Source of the DNA: Akkermansiaceae bacterium
GTDB taxonomy: Bacteria; Verrucomicrobiota; Verrucomicrobiia; Verrucomicrobiales; Akkermansiaceae
Reading direction: 5' to 3'
Assembly (NCBI GenBank): GCA_029253285.1
Contig: JAQWZU010000119.1
Coordinates: forward strand, 1 to 64,000
DNA: 64,000 nucleotides
Position 1 is the stretch's first letter, and every line of letters starts with the position of its first letter. Position numbers and translations under genes: made by a program. The notes beneath the pieces were generated by a model. The model saw only the letters and a program-made list of their open reading frames with translations, was not told the DNA's origin and did no database searches. Below, one piece after another: positions 36,574-44,698 of the stretch.

Positions 36574-39500
36574 ATGATGAAGTCCCTCCTGTCCCTATTC
36601 CTTCTCTCGATTGTTTCGGAAGGAGCTTTTTTTCGAGCACAGATTGTGGATCTGAAGATGAAGGCGGAGGCCGGGGATTTGGGAGAAGAAATCTTGGATC
36701 GAAGTTGGCAAAGAGGGCTTGGCTTTCAAAGTAGTCATCCGATTTCCCGCTTTGAGGAGTTTTCCATGGTGGTGCCGAGTTTGGTGCGGGACGCGCCGAG
36801 GCGGGAGAATTTAGCGGTGGAAGATGCCTGGGTGGTGATTGAGATGGATGAGCCGAAGGAGGTTAAGGGTTTTGTGGACTATTGGACTCGTGAGGGCGAA
36901 AGATGGCAGACGCTTGAGTGCCGCATTGATCCGGCCAAGTTGGTGAAATGTTCCGAGAAAGAGGTGGAGATCGTTCGGGAGCGATACGCGCGGCACCAGT
37001 TATCGGTGAAAGCCCGCGGCGGGATTTGGTATCGGAGTCAGATTGAAGGGAATGTCGGAAATCGTCGGGAGCGTGATTTTGACCGGACTTTCACCACCTT
37101 GAGTGGAGGACGGGCACTGGCGGAAAATATGGCTTTGGATCGCGAGTTGATCTTGGGCTCGGGAAAGCTTGGTGAAGAGGTTGATTTGGCGAGCATTAAA
37201 GGAGTGACGGTCAAAGCGATTCCCTGGGGGGAGAGATTGCCGGAGGAGGAGATCGCAGTTGATGGCTTGTCGAAGCGTGTTCCGGAAGATCAGTATTTCA
37301 TGGTGGTGCCCTCGATTCAGCATCTCTTCGGGCTTTTAGATCGGGTCGAGGAAGCCGGAACGCCGATCCTGCAATCTTTCTCGGTAGGTGATCAGTATCG
37401 GGAATTGCCTTCGCGTTATCGTCGTCAAATGGGAATGGATTTGCCAGATCTCATGGCGAGTTTGTTGCCGATTAAAACGGTTGCGGTGACTGGTGGTGAT
37501 CCATTTTTCCCGACAGGGTCGGATGTTGCGGTGATTCTGGAGACCGATAAGGTGGATTCGGTTTTCTCGCTCTTGAAGACAGCGATCTCGGCAAAGGCCA
37601 GAGGTGCGGGAGCGGCTGCCGTGGGCGAGCTTGGTTTTGCCAATGAGTCGCGTTCATTTTCGAGCTACTTCGCAAAGTTGGATGGCGCGGTGGTGGTAAC
37701 AAATTCGCTTCGACAGCTGGAGCGGATTCAGGCGATCGCCAAGAATGGCAGTCACGCACTGGGGAACACCGATGAATATCGCTTTTTCCGCCATCGCTAT
37801 CCGATGGGAGTCGGCGAAAGCGCCTATGTCTTTATTTCCGATGCCTGCCTGCGTCATTGGTCCAGCCCGGTGGTGCGCATCGGGGCCTCGCGTCGGAGCC
37901 GGGCTTTGGCGGCGCTGGGGGAATTGACTTCGCAGCGGATTGCGGGTGAGGAATTGAGCCAGGAATTTGAACCGCTTCTGGGTGAGGTGAGGGAATCGGA
38001 GAATCAGGTGTTTAGTGAGAAGTATGGCTCCCTGGGATTTCTTACACCAATTTCGGAGTTGCAGATTGATCGTGTGTCTTCGGTGGAGAAGGACTCTTAC
38101 GAGCGTTGGCGTCGGGGATACGAAAATGGTTGGGCCAGGTTTTTTGACCCCATCGCGATTCAATTAAAGCTGTCCAAGGCAAAGGAAGAAATGGATATGA
38201 CGATCCTTCCGCTGAGAGTGGATAGTGACTATCAGGAGATGATTTCCCTTGCGGGAGATGCTCGACTGAGTAGGGCGGCTGCAACGGTGCCGAAGGAATC
38301 GCTTTTCCACTTCGCGATGGCGATGGATTTAAAGAGTAATTTGTTTAAGCAAGCGGATGTTTCCTTGGTCGAAATTCTTCCGTCGCTTAAAGTGAACCCT
38401 CTGGGCTGGATGGGTAATTCGGTATCGGTGACACTGGGGCATTCTCTGGCATGGCGGTCGGATTTTGGGATCGAAACATTCATCGAGCTTCCGATCTTGT
38501 TGAGGGTCGAGGTTGAGAGTCGCCTTAAGCTGGCTTTGTTCCTGACGGCGATGAAGGGCGCGATCGAAAGCTCCAGTCCGAATTTGGTTCGCTGGAAGAC
38601 GCGCGAACATCACGGCCGGAAGTATGTCGCGATAATTGGCAATGAGCAAGAAGTGGGCGCTGAACTGTCGATTTACTACGCGGCGTTGCCAACCGCTTTG
38701 TTGGTGAGCCTGAGTGAGGACATGCTCAAGCGGGCATTGGATCGTGAGAAGGGTTTCGAGAAAGGTGAGCTGAGTGAGACCCAGGTCTTTGCCCGGACTT
38801 CACCGGAGTTTTTGATTGGAATGGGAGAGATGGGTAGCAATCAGAGCTTGGACGAGAGACGTCAGCTCTTGAGCTGGGCTGCGCTTCCTGTTCTCAATGA
38901 ATGGCGCAAGAGCCAGGCCGCGGAGGATCCGGTGGGTTTCCACCGTGCTCGGTTCGCGAATTATATCAGCTGTCCCGGAGGGCGGGGGTATCAATGGAGC
39001 GAAGAAGATCTCACGATGGAGTCGGTGGCCTACGGTCATCCGGCCAAGCCCCGTGAAGGAGCGGTTCCTCTCGATATTTTGAGTCGGTTCAAGACTTTGG
39101 AAATGGATTCATCATTTGAAGATGGCGGGATGAATCTCCGCGTCTCGCTTGATGAAAAATCGACTTTTCAGCGACCCATACCGAAGAGCGCTCCTCGACC
39201 CGCAGATGACAAAGTTGTCCGCTACCTCGATTTGGTGTCTTTGCCAGTGGGAACAGTTGTTGTTCATGAGACGGAGTATTCGGCTTCGGACGGCGAAGAT
39301 GCCGAGAAGCACAAGACGGAGACCAAGACTGAGTCGGTGACTCAACATGGAGAGTTGACGGTGTATGAGGAAAGCTTTCGCAGCCTGACGGGTGAGGTGG
39401 CCGTGGCGGGGCGTCAGAAGGCCGAGGTTGGGCCGAAGGGGTCGAGGTTGCTTTCCCGGAGCGGGGATTCGGAGCTGGTTCCAGAAAAGGGGAATGGGAG

Positions 39501-39825
39501 TTACGATTATCCTGCGGATTTGTGGCCTGGCCAGGTCTTTGAAGTGAGCAAGACCGAAACCTGGCTGACTGATGGAGAGTCGGATGTTTATCTCTTGGAT
39601 ACCTACGTGCAGGTTATCGGATGGGAGATGGCCAAAGGACCGGATGGGGTGGAAGTGAATGCGCTCAAGTTGGTGTGGTATTCGGAATCTTTGGGAGACG
39701 ATAGCCTGGTTAAAGAAAAGATGACGGAATGGCTCGCTCCCGGCTTCGGTCTGGTGAAATCGGTCACTACCTCAAATTGGGGTGGTTCGAAAACTCAGCT
39801 GATTTCGATCAAAAAGCCGGAGTAA
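36574..39825 (+). CDS. Large secreted protein of unknown function (1083 residues)
   Basis: I do not recognise this protein with confidence. From the ATG at 36574 it starts MMKSLLSLFLLSIVSEGAFF, a signal peptide. The middle shows stretches that look like two rounds of a DUF3352-type fold: VVVPSIQHLFGLLD..VAVILETDKVDSVFSLLKTA..VVVTNSLRQLERIQAI (about 255-400), then HFAMAMDLKSN..LPILLRVEVESRLKLALFL..ALPTALLVSLSEDMLKRALD (about 585-735). The last ~180 residues form a separate beta domain (RYLDLVSLPVGTVVVHETEY, DLWPGQVFEVSKTETWL, WLAPGFGLVKSVTTSNW). No catalytic signature was found. It is monocistronic, divergent from the DUF1549 gene, and ends at a strong terminator. Confidence 0.7.
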   Translation: MMKSLLSLFLLSIVSEGAFFRAQIVDLKMKAEAGDLGEEILDRSWQRGLGFQSSHPISRFEEFSMVVPSLVRDAPRRENLAVEDAWVVIEMDEPKEVKGFVDYWTREGERWQTLECRIDPAKLVKCSEKEVEIVRERYARHQLSVKARGGIWYRSQIEGNVGNRRERDFDRTFTTLSGGRALAENMALDRELILGSGKLGEEVDLASIKGVTVKAIPWGERLPEEEIAVDGLSKRVPEDQYFMVVPSIQHLFGLLDRVEEAGTPILQSFSVGDQYRELPSRYRRQMGMDLPDLMASLLPIKTVAVTGGDPFFPTGSDVAVILETDKVDSVFSLLKTAISAKARGAGAAAVGELGFANESRSFSSYFAKLDGAVVVTNSLRQLERIQAIAKNGSHALGNTDEYRFFRHRYPMGVGESAYVFISDACLRHWSSPVVRIGASRRSRALAALGELTSQRIAGEELSQEFEPLLGEVRESENQVFSEKYGSLGFLTPISELQIDRVSSVEKDSYERWRRGYENGWARFFDPIAIQLKLSKAKEEMDMTILPLRVDSDYQEMISLAGDARLSRAAATVPKESLFHFAMAMDLKSNLFKQADVSLVEILPSLKVNPLGWMGNSVSVTLGHSLAWRSDFGIETFIELPILLRVEVESRLKLALFLTAMKGAIESSSPNLVRWKTREHHGRKYVAIIGNEQEVGAELSIYYAALPTALLVSLSEDMLKRALDREKGFEKGELSETQVFARTSPEFLIGMGEMGSNQSLDERRQLLSWAALPVLNEWRKSQAAEDPVGFHRARFANYISCPGGRGYQWSEEDLTMESVAYGHPAKPREGAVPLDILSRFKTLEMDSSFEDGGMNLRVSLDEKSTFQRPIPKSAPRPADDKVVRYLDLVSLPVGTVVVHETEYSASDGEDAEKHKTETKTESVTQHGELTVYEESFRSLTGEVAVAGRQKAEVGPKGSRLLSRSGDSELVPEKGNGSYDYPADLWPGQVFEVSKTETWLTDGESDVYLLDTYVQVIGWEMAKGPDGVEVNALKLVWYSESLGDDSLVKEKMTEWLAPGFGLVKSVTTSNWGGSKTQLISIKKPE

Positions 39826-39877
39826 GACTCGATTTGAGAAGTGAATCGCGGCGTGGGACTATTTGCCCTTGTTCACA

Positions 39878-39905
39878 AGCCGCGGGGCGCCGCGGCTCCG
39901 TTTTT
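39878..39905 (+). terminator. Intrinsic terminator of the 1083-residue protein gene
   Basis: AGCCGCGG (39878-39885) and CCGCGGCT (39890-39897) form a perfect GC-rich stem around GGCG, followed by CCG and TTTTT (39901-39905). Its T-run overlaps the stop codon of the convergent 42-residue gene. Confidence 0.88.
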
Positions 39906-40032
39906 ATTTGGAATCGGAAGGGGCGACACGCTCGAAGCGGGAGCCAGAGGAAATATCGGTGAGGAAGTATGCCGCGCCACCAAAGACCACGAGGATCAGG
40001 AGGGCAAAAATCATCAGCATGAAATTCTTCAT
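39904..40032 (-). CDS. Predicted 42-residue single-span membrane protein
   Basis: A short minus-strand frame runs from ATG (40032) to TAA (39904). It encodes a short start MKNF, a hydrophobic span LMIFALLILVVFGGAAYFL and a polar tail TDISSGSRFERVAPSDSK. Codon choice is like that of neighbouring genes. It lies just downstream of the efp terminator and convergent with the 1083-residue protein gene. There is no clear Shine-Dalgarno, as for many genes in this window. The family is unknown; small hydrophobic proteins of this kind often modulate membrane complexes. Confidence 0.55.
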   Translation of the reverse strand: MKNFMLMIFALLILVVFGGAAYFLTDISSGSRFERVAPSDSK

Positions 40033-40067
40033 GGAGGTAAGTTAAGGGGATCGCTTTGGAAATCGAC

Positions 40068-40100
40068 AAAAAAACCCCGGCTTTAAGGAAAAGCCGGGGT
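40068..40100 (-). terminator. Intrinsic terminator of efp
   Basis: Read on the minus strand, ACCCCGGCTT pairs with AAGCCGGGGT and is followed by seven T (complement of 40068-40074). It separates efp from the 42-residue gene downstream. Confidence 0.93.
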
Positions 40101-40118
40101 CTTGAAAGTTGGGTGGCT

Positions 40119-40679
40119 CTAGGCGCGACCGAGATAGGATGATTCCTCGGTGCTGATCTTGAGTTTGTCGCCCGGCTTCACGAAGAGTGGGACTTGCACG
40201 ATCAAGCCGGTCTCCAGAGTGGCGGGTTTGGTGGGATTGTTGGCGGTGTCGCCTTTGATGCCCTCGGAGGACTCGGTGACTTCCAGCTCCACGGTCGAGG
40301 GAAGGTCGATGCTCACCGCAGCGCCTTCGATGAAGAGAACTTCTACTTCCTGGCCCTCCTTGAGGAAGTTTTTGGAATCTCCCACAAATTCATCGGCAAG
40401 AGCAATGTTGTCGTAGGTCTGCATGTCCATGAAGTTGTAAATGCCGGGTTCAGCGTAGGAAAACTCGAGCTTCTGGCGGTCGGTTTCGACGATGTCGACC
40501 TTTTCGCTGGAGGCGAAACGGATGGTCTTGGTCTTTCCGGTGTTGAAGGATCGGATGGTAGCTGCGATGAGGGCGTTTCCTTTGCCCGGAGTGCGGTGTT
40601 CGAGTCCGAGGACGACGCCACGGTCACCTTCGTATTTGATGCACTGCCCGCGTTTGAGGTTGGTTGCGACGATTGCCAT
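40119..40679 (-). CDS. efp: Elongation factor P
   Basis: EF-P binds ribosomes stalled at proline stretches. The 186-residue protein has the three beta-barrel plan. Domain I starts AIVATNLKRGQCIKYEG, and its tip loop is RTPGKGNALI with Lys33 at the place that is modified in many bacteria. Domains II and III contain FMDMQTYDNIALADEFVG and GDTANNPTKPATLETG, ending FVKPGDKLKISTEESSYLGR. No modification gene (epmA, epmB or earP) is nearby. The gene is monocistronic, with a terminator 18 bases after the stop. Confidence 0.97.
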   Translation of the reverse strand: MAIVATNLKRGQCIKYEGDRGVVLGLEHRTPGKGNALIAATIRSFNTGKTKTIRFASSEKVDIVETDRQKLEFSYAEPGIYNFMDMQTYDNIALADEFVGDSKNFLKEGQEVEVLFIEGAAVSIDLPSTVELEVTESSEGIKGDTANNPTKPATLETGLIVQVPLFVKPGDKLKISTEESSYLGRA

Positions 40680-40740
40680 AAGTAGTTTGTTAACTGTGGA
40701 GAAAGGAAGTAGGGAAAGCCGCCCGCGGGGTCAAGCGCGC

Positions 40741-41145
40741 TTACTTCTCCCGAATTTCGACGAAATCCGCCATGTAGCTCAGGGAGAGGGCGCGGTTCTT
40801 GGTGAGATTGGTTCTGGCGGCTGCCGAGATGGTGTGAAACATGGTTCCTTCCACCTTGGCGTAGTATTCGACGATATTGTGGATTTCCTTGTCGCGGTAG
40901 ACAATCCAGGCGCGTTGGGAGCCTTTCAAATTGGCTTTCCCGGTCGCGTCGAGGCCGGCCATGAGCTTCTGGTAGTGTTTGTTGAGTTCTTTGTCCCAGC
41001 TTTTGAGGGCATTTACATAGGCGGCAACCATTCCGTGGGTGGAGCTGTTTTTATCGACGTCCTTTTCGAATTGGACGTCGATGGGATGTTTGTCCTGACC
41101 AAGGGCGGGGCAAATGAGGAGGAGAATGAGAGCGAGATATTTCAT
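40741..41145 (-). CDS. LprI/DUF1311-family secreted protein
   Basis: The 134-residue product has a short signal peptide (MKYLALILLLICPALG) and a helical domain with the family pattern ALKSWDKELNKHYQKLM followed by LKGSQRAWIVYRDKEI. The LprI/DUF1311 family contains lysozyme inhibitors and many proteins of unknown role in the cell envelope. It starts three bases after the upstream minus-strand gene stops, so the two are cotranscribed. Confidence 0.75.
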   Translation of the reverse strand: MKYLALILLLICPALGQDKHPIDVQFEKDVDKNSSTHGMVAAYVNALKSWDKELNKHYQKLMAGLDATGKANLKGSQRAWIVYRDKEIHNIVEYYAKVEGTMFHTISAAARTNLTKNRALSLSYMADFVEIREK

Positions 41146-41148
41146 GCC

Positions 41149-41523
41149 TCACTTTATGAAGACCTCGGCGGAAAAGTCCACCCGGTATGTCATTTCGGAC
41201 TCACGGATGGTGTGACGGAGGATTTTTGAGGGACGTTCGAGTTCCCAGGCGTCCACTTTCTCAAGCCATTGATCGAGATCTTTCACTGGCCCGATCACGG
41301 TGAGAGTGACATCGATGTGCCGGGGGTCGTCGGATGGATCGTTCCGGGCATGGAGAATTTCGAGCTCTTCGGGGAGGGGCGGGAGTTCGCAGATTTCGAT
41401 AATTTCTTTCCCAGCGGTTTGGGTTTTCCAGAGGTCGTAGAAGTGTTTGGCCGCCAAAGTCACCAAAACCAAGAGAATGAGGCTCATGATTTGGCGGATT
41501 TTTCGGAGACGACCGGGACGCAT
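41149..41523 (-). CDS. Membrane-anchored hypothetical protein
   Basis: The 124-residue protein starts with a basic segment (MRPGRLRKIRQ) and one membrane span (IMSLILLVLVTLAAKHFYDL). A small outer domain follows (HIDVTLTVIGPVKDLDQWLEKVDAWE, MTYRVDFSAEVFIK). That domain resembles PilO/type II secretion pilus-assembly-type ferredoxin folds in layout (span, then VTLTVIGP and a paired strand), but the likeness is weak. It is upstream of the LprI-like gene with a three-base gap and divergent from the cysteine desulfurase gene, 51 bases away. Confidence 0.6.
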   Translation of the reverse strand: MRPGRLRKIRQIMSLILLVLVTLAAKHFYDLWKTQTAGKEIIEICELPPLPEELEILHARNDPSDDPRHIDVTLTVIGPVKDLDQWLEKVDAWELERPSKILRHTIRESEMTYRVDFSAEVFIK

Positions 41524-41574
41524 GGCAAGGTATCGACTTGCCCGAATGATAAGGGGCGATTACTGCTTTCACCA

Positions 41575-42756
41575 ATGATCTATTTGGATAACCACGCGAC
41601 GACTGCAGTTCACCCGGAAGTTGTGGAAGAAATGTTACCGTTTTTCGCTGAGTATTATCATAATCCGTCGAGCGGGTATCGTGCGGGGAAGACGGTGAAG
41701 AAGGCGATCGCGGAGGCTCGTGGCGAGGTGGCGCAGTTGATTGGTGCGAAAGAGGAAGAGGTGGTCTTTACGGGATGTGGCACCGAGTCGAATAATATGG
41801 TGCTTAAGTCGCTAGCCCGGATTTATGGGCGGAAGACCTCACGGGTGATCACCGGAGAAATCGAGCATAGTGCGGTCTTGCGGCCCTGTCAGGCGATGGA
41901 AGATGTGGGCTTCGAAGTACACCGTTGCGGTGTCGATGCCGGGGGGCGGTTGGATCTTGGGCAATTCAAGGAAGCCTGTGCCGGAGCGGAGACGGGATTT
42001 GCGAGTCTGATGTGGGCGAATAATGAAACGGGAGTGATTCAGCCGATTGCCGAGGCCTGTGAACTTGCCCGTGAACATGAGATTGCCTTTCACACCGATG
42101 CCATTCAGGCAGTGGGAAAAATTCCAATCGACGTGAAGGAGGTGCCGGTGGATTTTTTGAGTATCAGCGGCCATAAGTTTCACGCGCCCAAAGGAATTGG
42201 CGCGATTTATCTTCGCGAGGGAGTGCGGTTTGAACCTCTCATTCGTGGAGGGGGACAGGAAGACGGACGACGCAGTGGGACCGAGAATGTGGCGTATATC
42301 GTCGGCCTAGGTAGAGCGGCGAAGATCATGCGTGAGGCGATTGAGAAAGATCGGCACGCGGGCATCGCGGCGAATCGTGATCATTTGGAGAAGCGCCTGA
42401 GTGAAGAAATCGAGGGGGTGACCTTGAACGGAAGTCGTGAGCATCGCGTGCCGACCTGTGCGCATGTTTCCTTCGAGCGATGTGAAGGAGCGGGCTTGCT
42501 GATACTTTTGGATGAGTCGGGCGTGATGGTTTCGACCGGAAGTGCCTGCATGACCGGGAAACAGCAACCGAGCCATGTGCAAATGGCGATGGGGATTTCC
42601 ACGGAGCAGGCGAAGAGTAGTTTACGGATTTCCTTTTCCTCCTTCACGACGCGGGAAGAAACCGATGAGGCCGTTGAAAAGATCAAGAAAGCGGTGAAGA
42701 AGCTCCGTCAGGTGCAAGGCGGTGACGGCGTGGGTCCGGTGATGGTATATTCGTAG
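41575..42756 (+). CDS. Cysteine desulfurase (NifS/IscS type)
   Basis: The pyridoxal-phosphate enzyme removes sulfur from cysteine as a protein persulfide for Fe-S clusters or thio-tRNA. From the ATG at 41575 it has 393 residues: IYLDNHATTAVHPEV at the N-terminus, GTESNN (69-74), His98 in EIEHSA, FHTDAIQAVGK (172-182), the PLP lysine Lys201 in SISGHKF, GGQEDGRRSGTEN, and the catalytic Cys325 in STGSACMTGKQQPSHV. No iscU, iscR or thiI gene is adjacent. An upstream in-frame extension would overlap the divergent gene and is rejected. Confidence 0.94.
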   Translation: MIYLDNHATTAVHPEVVEEMLPFFAEYYHNPSSGYRAGKTVKKAIAEARGEVAQLIGAKEEEVVFTGCGTESNNMVLKSLARIYGRKTSRVITGEIEHSAVLRPCQAMEDVGFEVHRCGVDAGGRLDLGQFKEACAGAETGFASLMWANNETGVIQPIAEACELAREHEIAFHTDAIQAVGKIPIDVKEVPVDFLSISGHKFHAPKGIGAIYLREGVRFEPLIRGGGQEDGRRSGTENVAYIVGLGRAAKIMREAIEKDRHAGIAANRDHLEKRLSEEIEGVTLNGSREHRVPTCAHVSFERCEGAGLLILLDESGVMVSTGSACMTGKQQPSHVQMAMGISTEQAKSSLRISFSSFTTREETDEAVEKIKKAVKKLRQVQGGDGVGPVMVYS

Positions 42757-42811
42757 AAGAGTTTTACATAGATCTCGCTTTGGGGTTCGCTCATTGTAGG
42801 AATTCGCAAAG

Positions 42812-43750
42812 ATGAAGTTAAAACAAGTAGTAGGACTCGTGCTGGGATTGGTCGTGGGAGCCTTTGGAGGTTTTCTTTTTTCCAATAGCCTGCCTCCGGA
42901 GGTGGGATCTGTTGAGGAGGAGTTGGAAATATTACGCAATTCGAATGCTCAAAATGAGCGGATGCTCAGGTCATACCAACGGAATGCCCGGAGGGACACG
43001 ACCCCGGATGAGCTTCGTCGCCTGGCGAGAGATGTCCGGGATGGCAAGGATATCAGTCCGGACGATCTTTTTGCGACGATGAAACCCTGGATGCGACAGA
43101 TGTCGCCGATTTTTGAGCGGATGCGTGAGGTGAATGAGGAAGATTGGGCGGATGTCCGCACTTCTGAATGGGCGCGACAATATGATCTCACTGCTTTACA
43201 GCGGGCCCAGTTGAAGGAGTGGTTTCGAGCGCAAGGTGCGGAGCGTGCGAGAGTTCTCGCGGATGTCATTGAAAGCAAGAACAGCGGCTTTGTTGATCTA
43301 ATCCGGGCAACGGAGTATGACTGGAAGGATGCCCGGGGAGCGGACGATTTGATGGAAGGTTTTTTGAAGGGGGATCAACTGGAGGAATTCAAATCAGGAC
43401 GACTGGCGGAGCGTGCCGAAAGTGTGCAGCACGAGGCAGACCGGAATCTCTCAAGATTGGATGGCATCGTAGCGCTTGACTCGAAACAGCATGAGCAACT
43501 GTTCGGCGTCCTTTCGCGCGGGGCGAAGGATTACCAACCCGGTCTGAATGTCGATGGACTGGCGGGGGAGAAGAGCGCCTTTGATCGACTTCAGCGGGAT
43601 GCGGAAATCCGTGCGACCTTGCGTCCGGATCAGATTGAGAAACTTGATGAACATCAGCGGAACAGGAGAGCAGAGGCGGAAAAAGAGATGCAGCGGATGA
43701 TGATGACCTTGCCAAATGACTGGGATTTGTTGGATCGAGATACTTTTTAA
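42812..43750 (+). CDS. Membrane-anchored Spy/LTXXQ-like hypothetical protein
   Basis: The 312-residue protein has an N-terminal membrane anchor (VVGLVLGLVVGAFGGFLFSN) and a long, charged, mostly helical remainder. Three segments recall the LTXXQ repeats of Spy/CpxP periplasmic chaperones: LTALQRAQLKEWF, LDSKQHEQLFGVL and LRPDQIEKLDEHQ. A short coiled-coil follows the anchor (EEELEILRNSNAQNERML). Its stop is directly followed by the ATG of the ABC ATPase gene, so it is translated with the transporter. An envelope-sensing or accessory role is an inference. Confidence 0.6.
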   Translation: MKLKQVVGLVLGLVVGAFGGFLFSNSLPPEVGSVEEELEILRNSNAQNERMLRSYQRNARRDTTPDELRRLARDVRDGKDISPDDLFATMKPWMRQMSPIFERMREVNEEDWADVRTSEWARQYDLTALQRAQLKEWFRAQGAERARVLADVIESKNSGFVDLIRATEYDWKDARGADDLMEGFLKGDQLEEFKSGRLAERAESVQHEADRNLSRLDGIVALDSKQHEQLFGVLSRGAKDYQPGLNVDGLAGEKSAFDRLQRDAEIRATLRPDQIEKLDEHQRNRRAEAEKEMQRMMMTLPNDWDLLDRDTF

Positions 43751-44698
43751 ATGAGCGAGCAAGCAATTGAGATCCGTGACCTGCGGGTTGACTATGGAGA
43801 TTTTGTCGCGGTGCGTGATATTAGTCTGAGGGTGCCCTACGGGGAGGTCTTCGGATTGGTCGGGCCAAACGGAGCGGGTAAGACGAGCACTTTCAAAGTG
43901 CTGACGACCTTGATGGAGCCAACCTATGGGGAGGTGAGTATCGCAGGTCTGGATATTTTCGAACAAGCGGAAGAGGCAAGGGAGTTGATGGGATACATGC
44001 CCGATCTGGCGCCGGTGCCGTCTGACTTGAAGCTCTGGGAGTTTTTGGATTTCCATGCCAATACACATCGTCTGGGGAATGGAAAAGAACGCCGGGCCCG
44101 CGTCGATGAATGTCTGGAGTTGGTCAATCTGTTGGATAAATCTGATTCTTGGTGCAAAGAACTTTCGCGAGGGCAAACACAGCGATTGGTGCTGGCGAAG
44201 ACTTTGTTGCATCGGCCAAAGGTTCTTATTCTTGATGAGCCGGCAAGTGGGCTTGATCCGCTGTCGCGTCGTGAAATGCGAATGATCCTTCAGGATCTCG
44301 CCAAGCAGGGATCGACGATTATTGTGAGTTCGCACATTTTGAGTGAATTGGCGGAAATGTGTTCTTCGATCTGTGTCATGAATCAAGGAGAGCTCTTGGC
44401 TTCGGGATCTGCGGAAGAGGTGAGGAGCCAGCTGGGGAGCGTGGAGCGTCGTCTGACTGCGGTGGTTTTGGGTGATGCGAGTCCGGTAGTGTCTTGGCTA
44501 GAAGGGCGAAATGGGGTGAGCGGAATTTCAGCTGACGGCACGCGGGCGAGTTTTAATTTTGTGGGAAGCGATGAGGAGCAGGGGCGGTTGTTACGTGATC
44601 TGGCAACGGCTGAATTGGGATTGCGGTCCTTTGAGGAGGGGAGTTCATCCTTCGAAGAAATCTTGGTGAAAGTGGCAGAAGGGAATCGTGAATCATGA
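43751..44698 (+). CDS. ABC transporter ATP-binding protein
   Basis: The 315-residue ATPase has Walker A GPNGAGKT (38-45), Q-loop region MGYMPDLAP, a signature LSRGQ where LSGGQ is usual, Walker B VLILDEPASGLDP, and the switch histidine in SSHILSELAEMC. The C-terminal ~90 residues are the extension typical of ABC-2 exporters. It begins at the base after the stop of the Spy-like gene and overlaps the permease gene by four bases (ATGA), so the three are translationally coupled. The substrate is unknown. Confidence 0.92.
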   Translation: MSEQAIEIRDLRVDYGDFVAVRDISLRVPYGEVFGLVGPNGAGKTSTFKVLTTLMEPTYGEVSIAGLDIFEQAEEARELMGYMPDLAPVPSDLKLWEFLDFHANTHRLGNGKERRARVDECLELVNLLDKSDSWCKELSRGQTQRLVLAKTLLHRPKVLILDEPASGLDPLSRREMRMILQDLAKQGSTIIVSSHILSELAEMCSSICVMNQGELLASGSAEEVRSQLGSVERRLTAVVLGDASPVVSWLEGRNGVSGISADGTRASFNFVGSDEEQGRLLRDLATAELGLRSFEEGSSSFEEILVKVAEGNRES

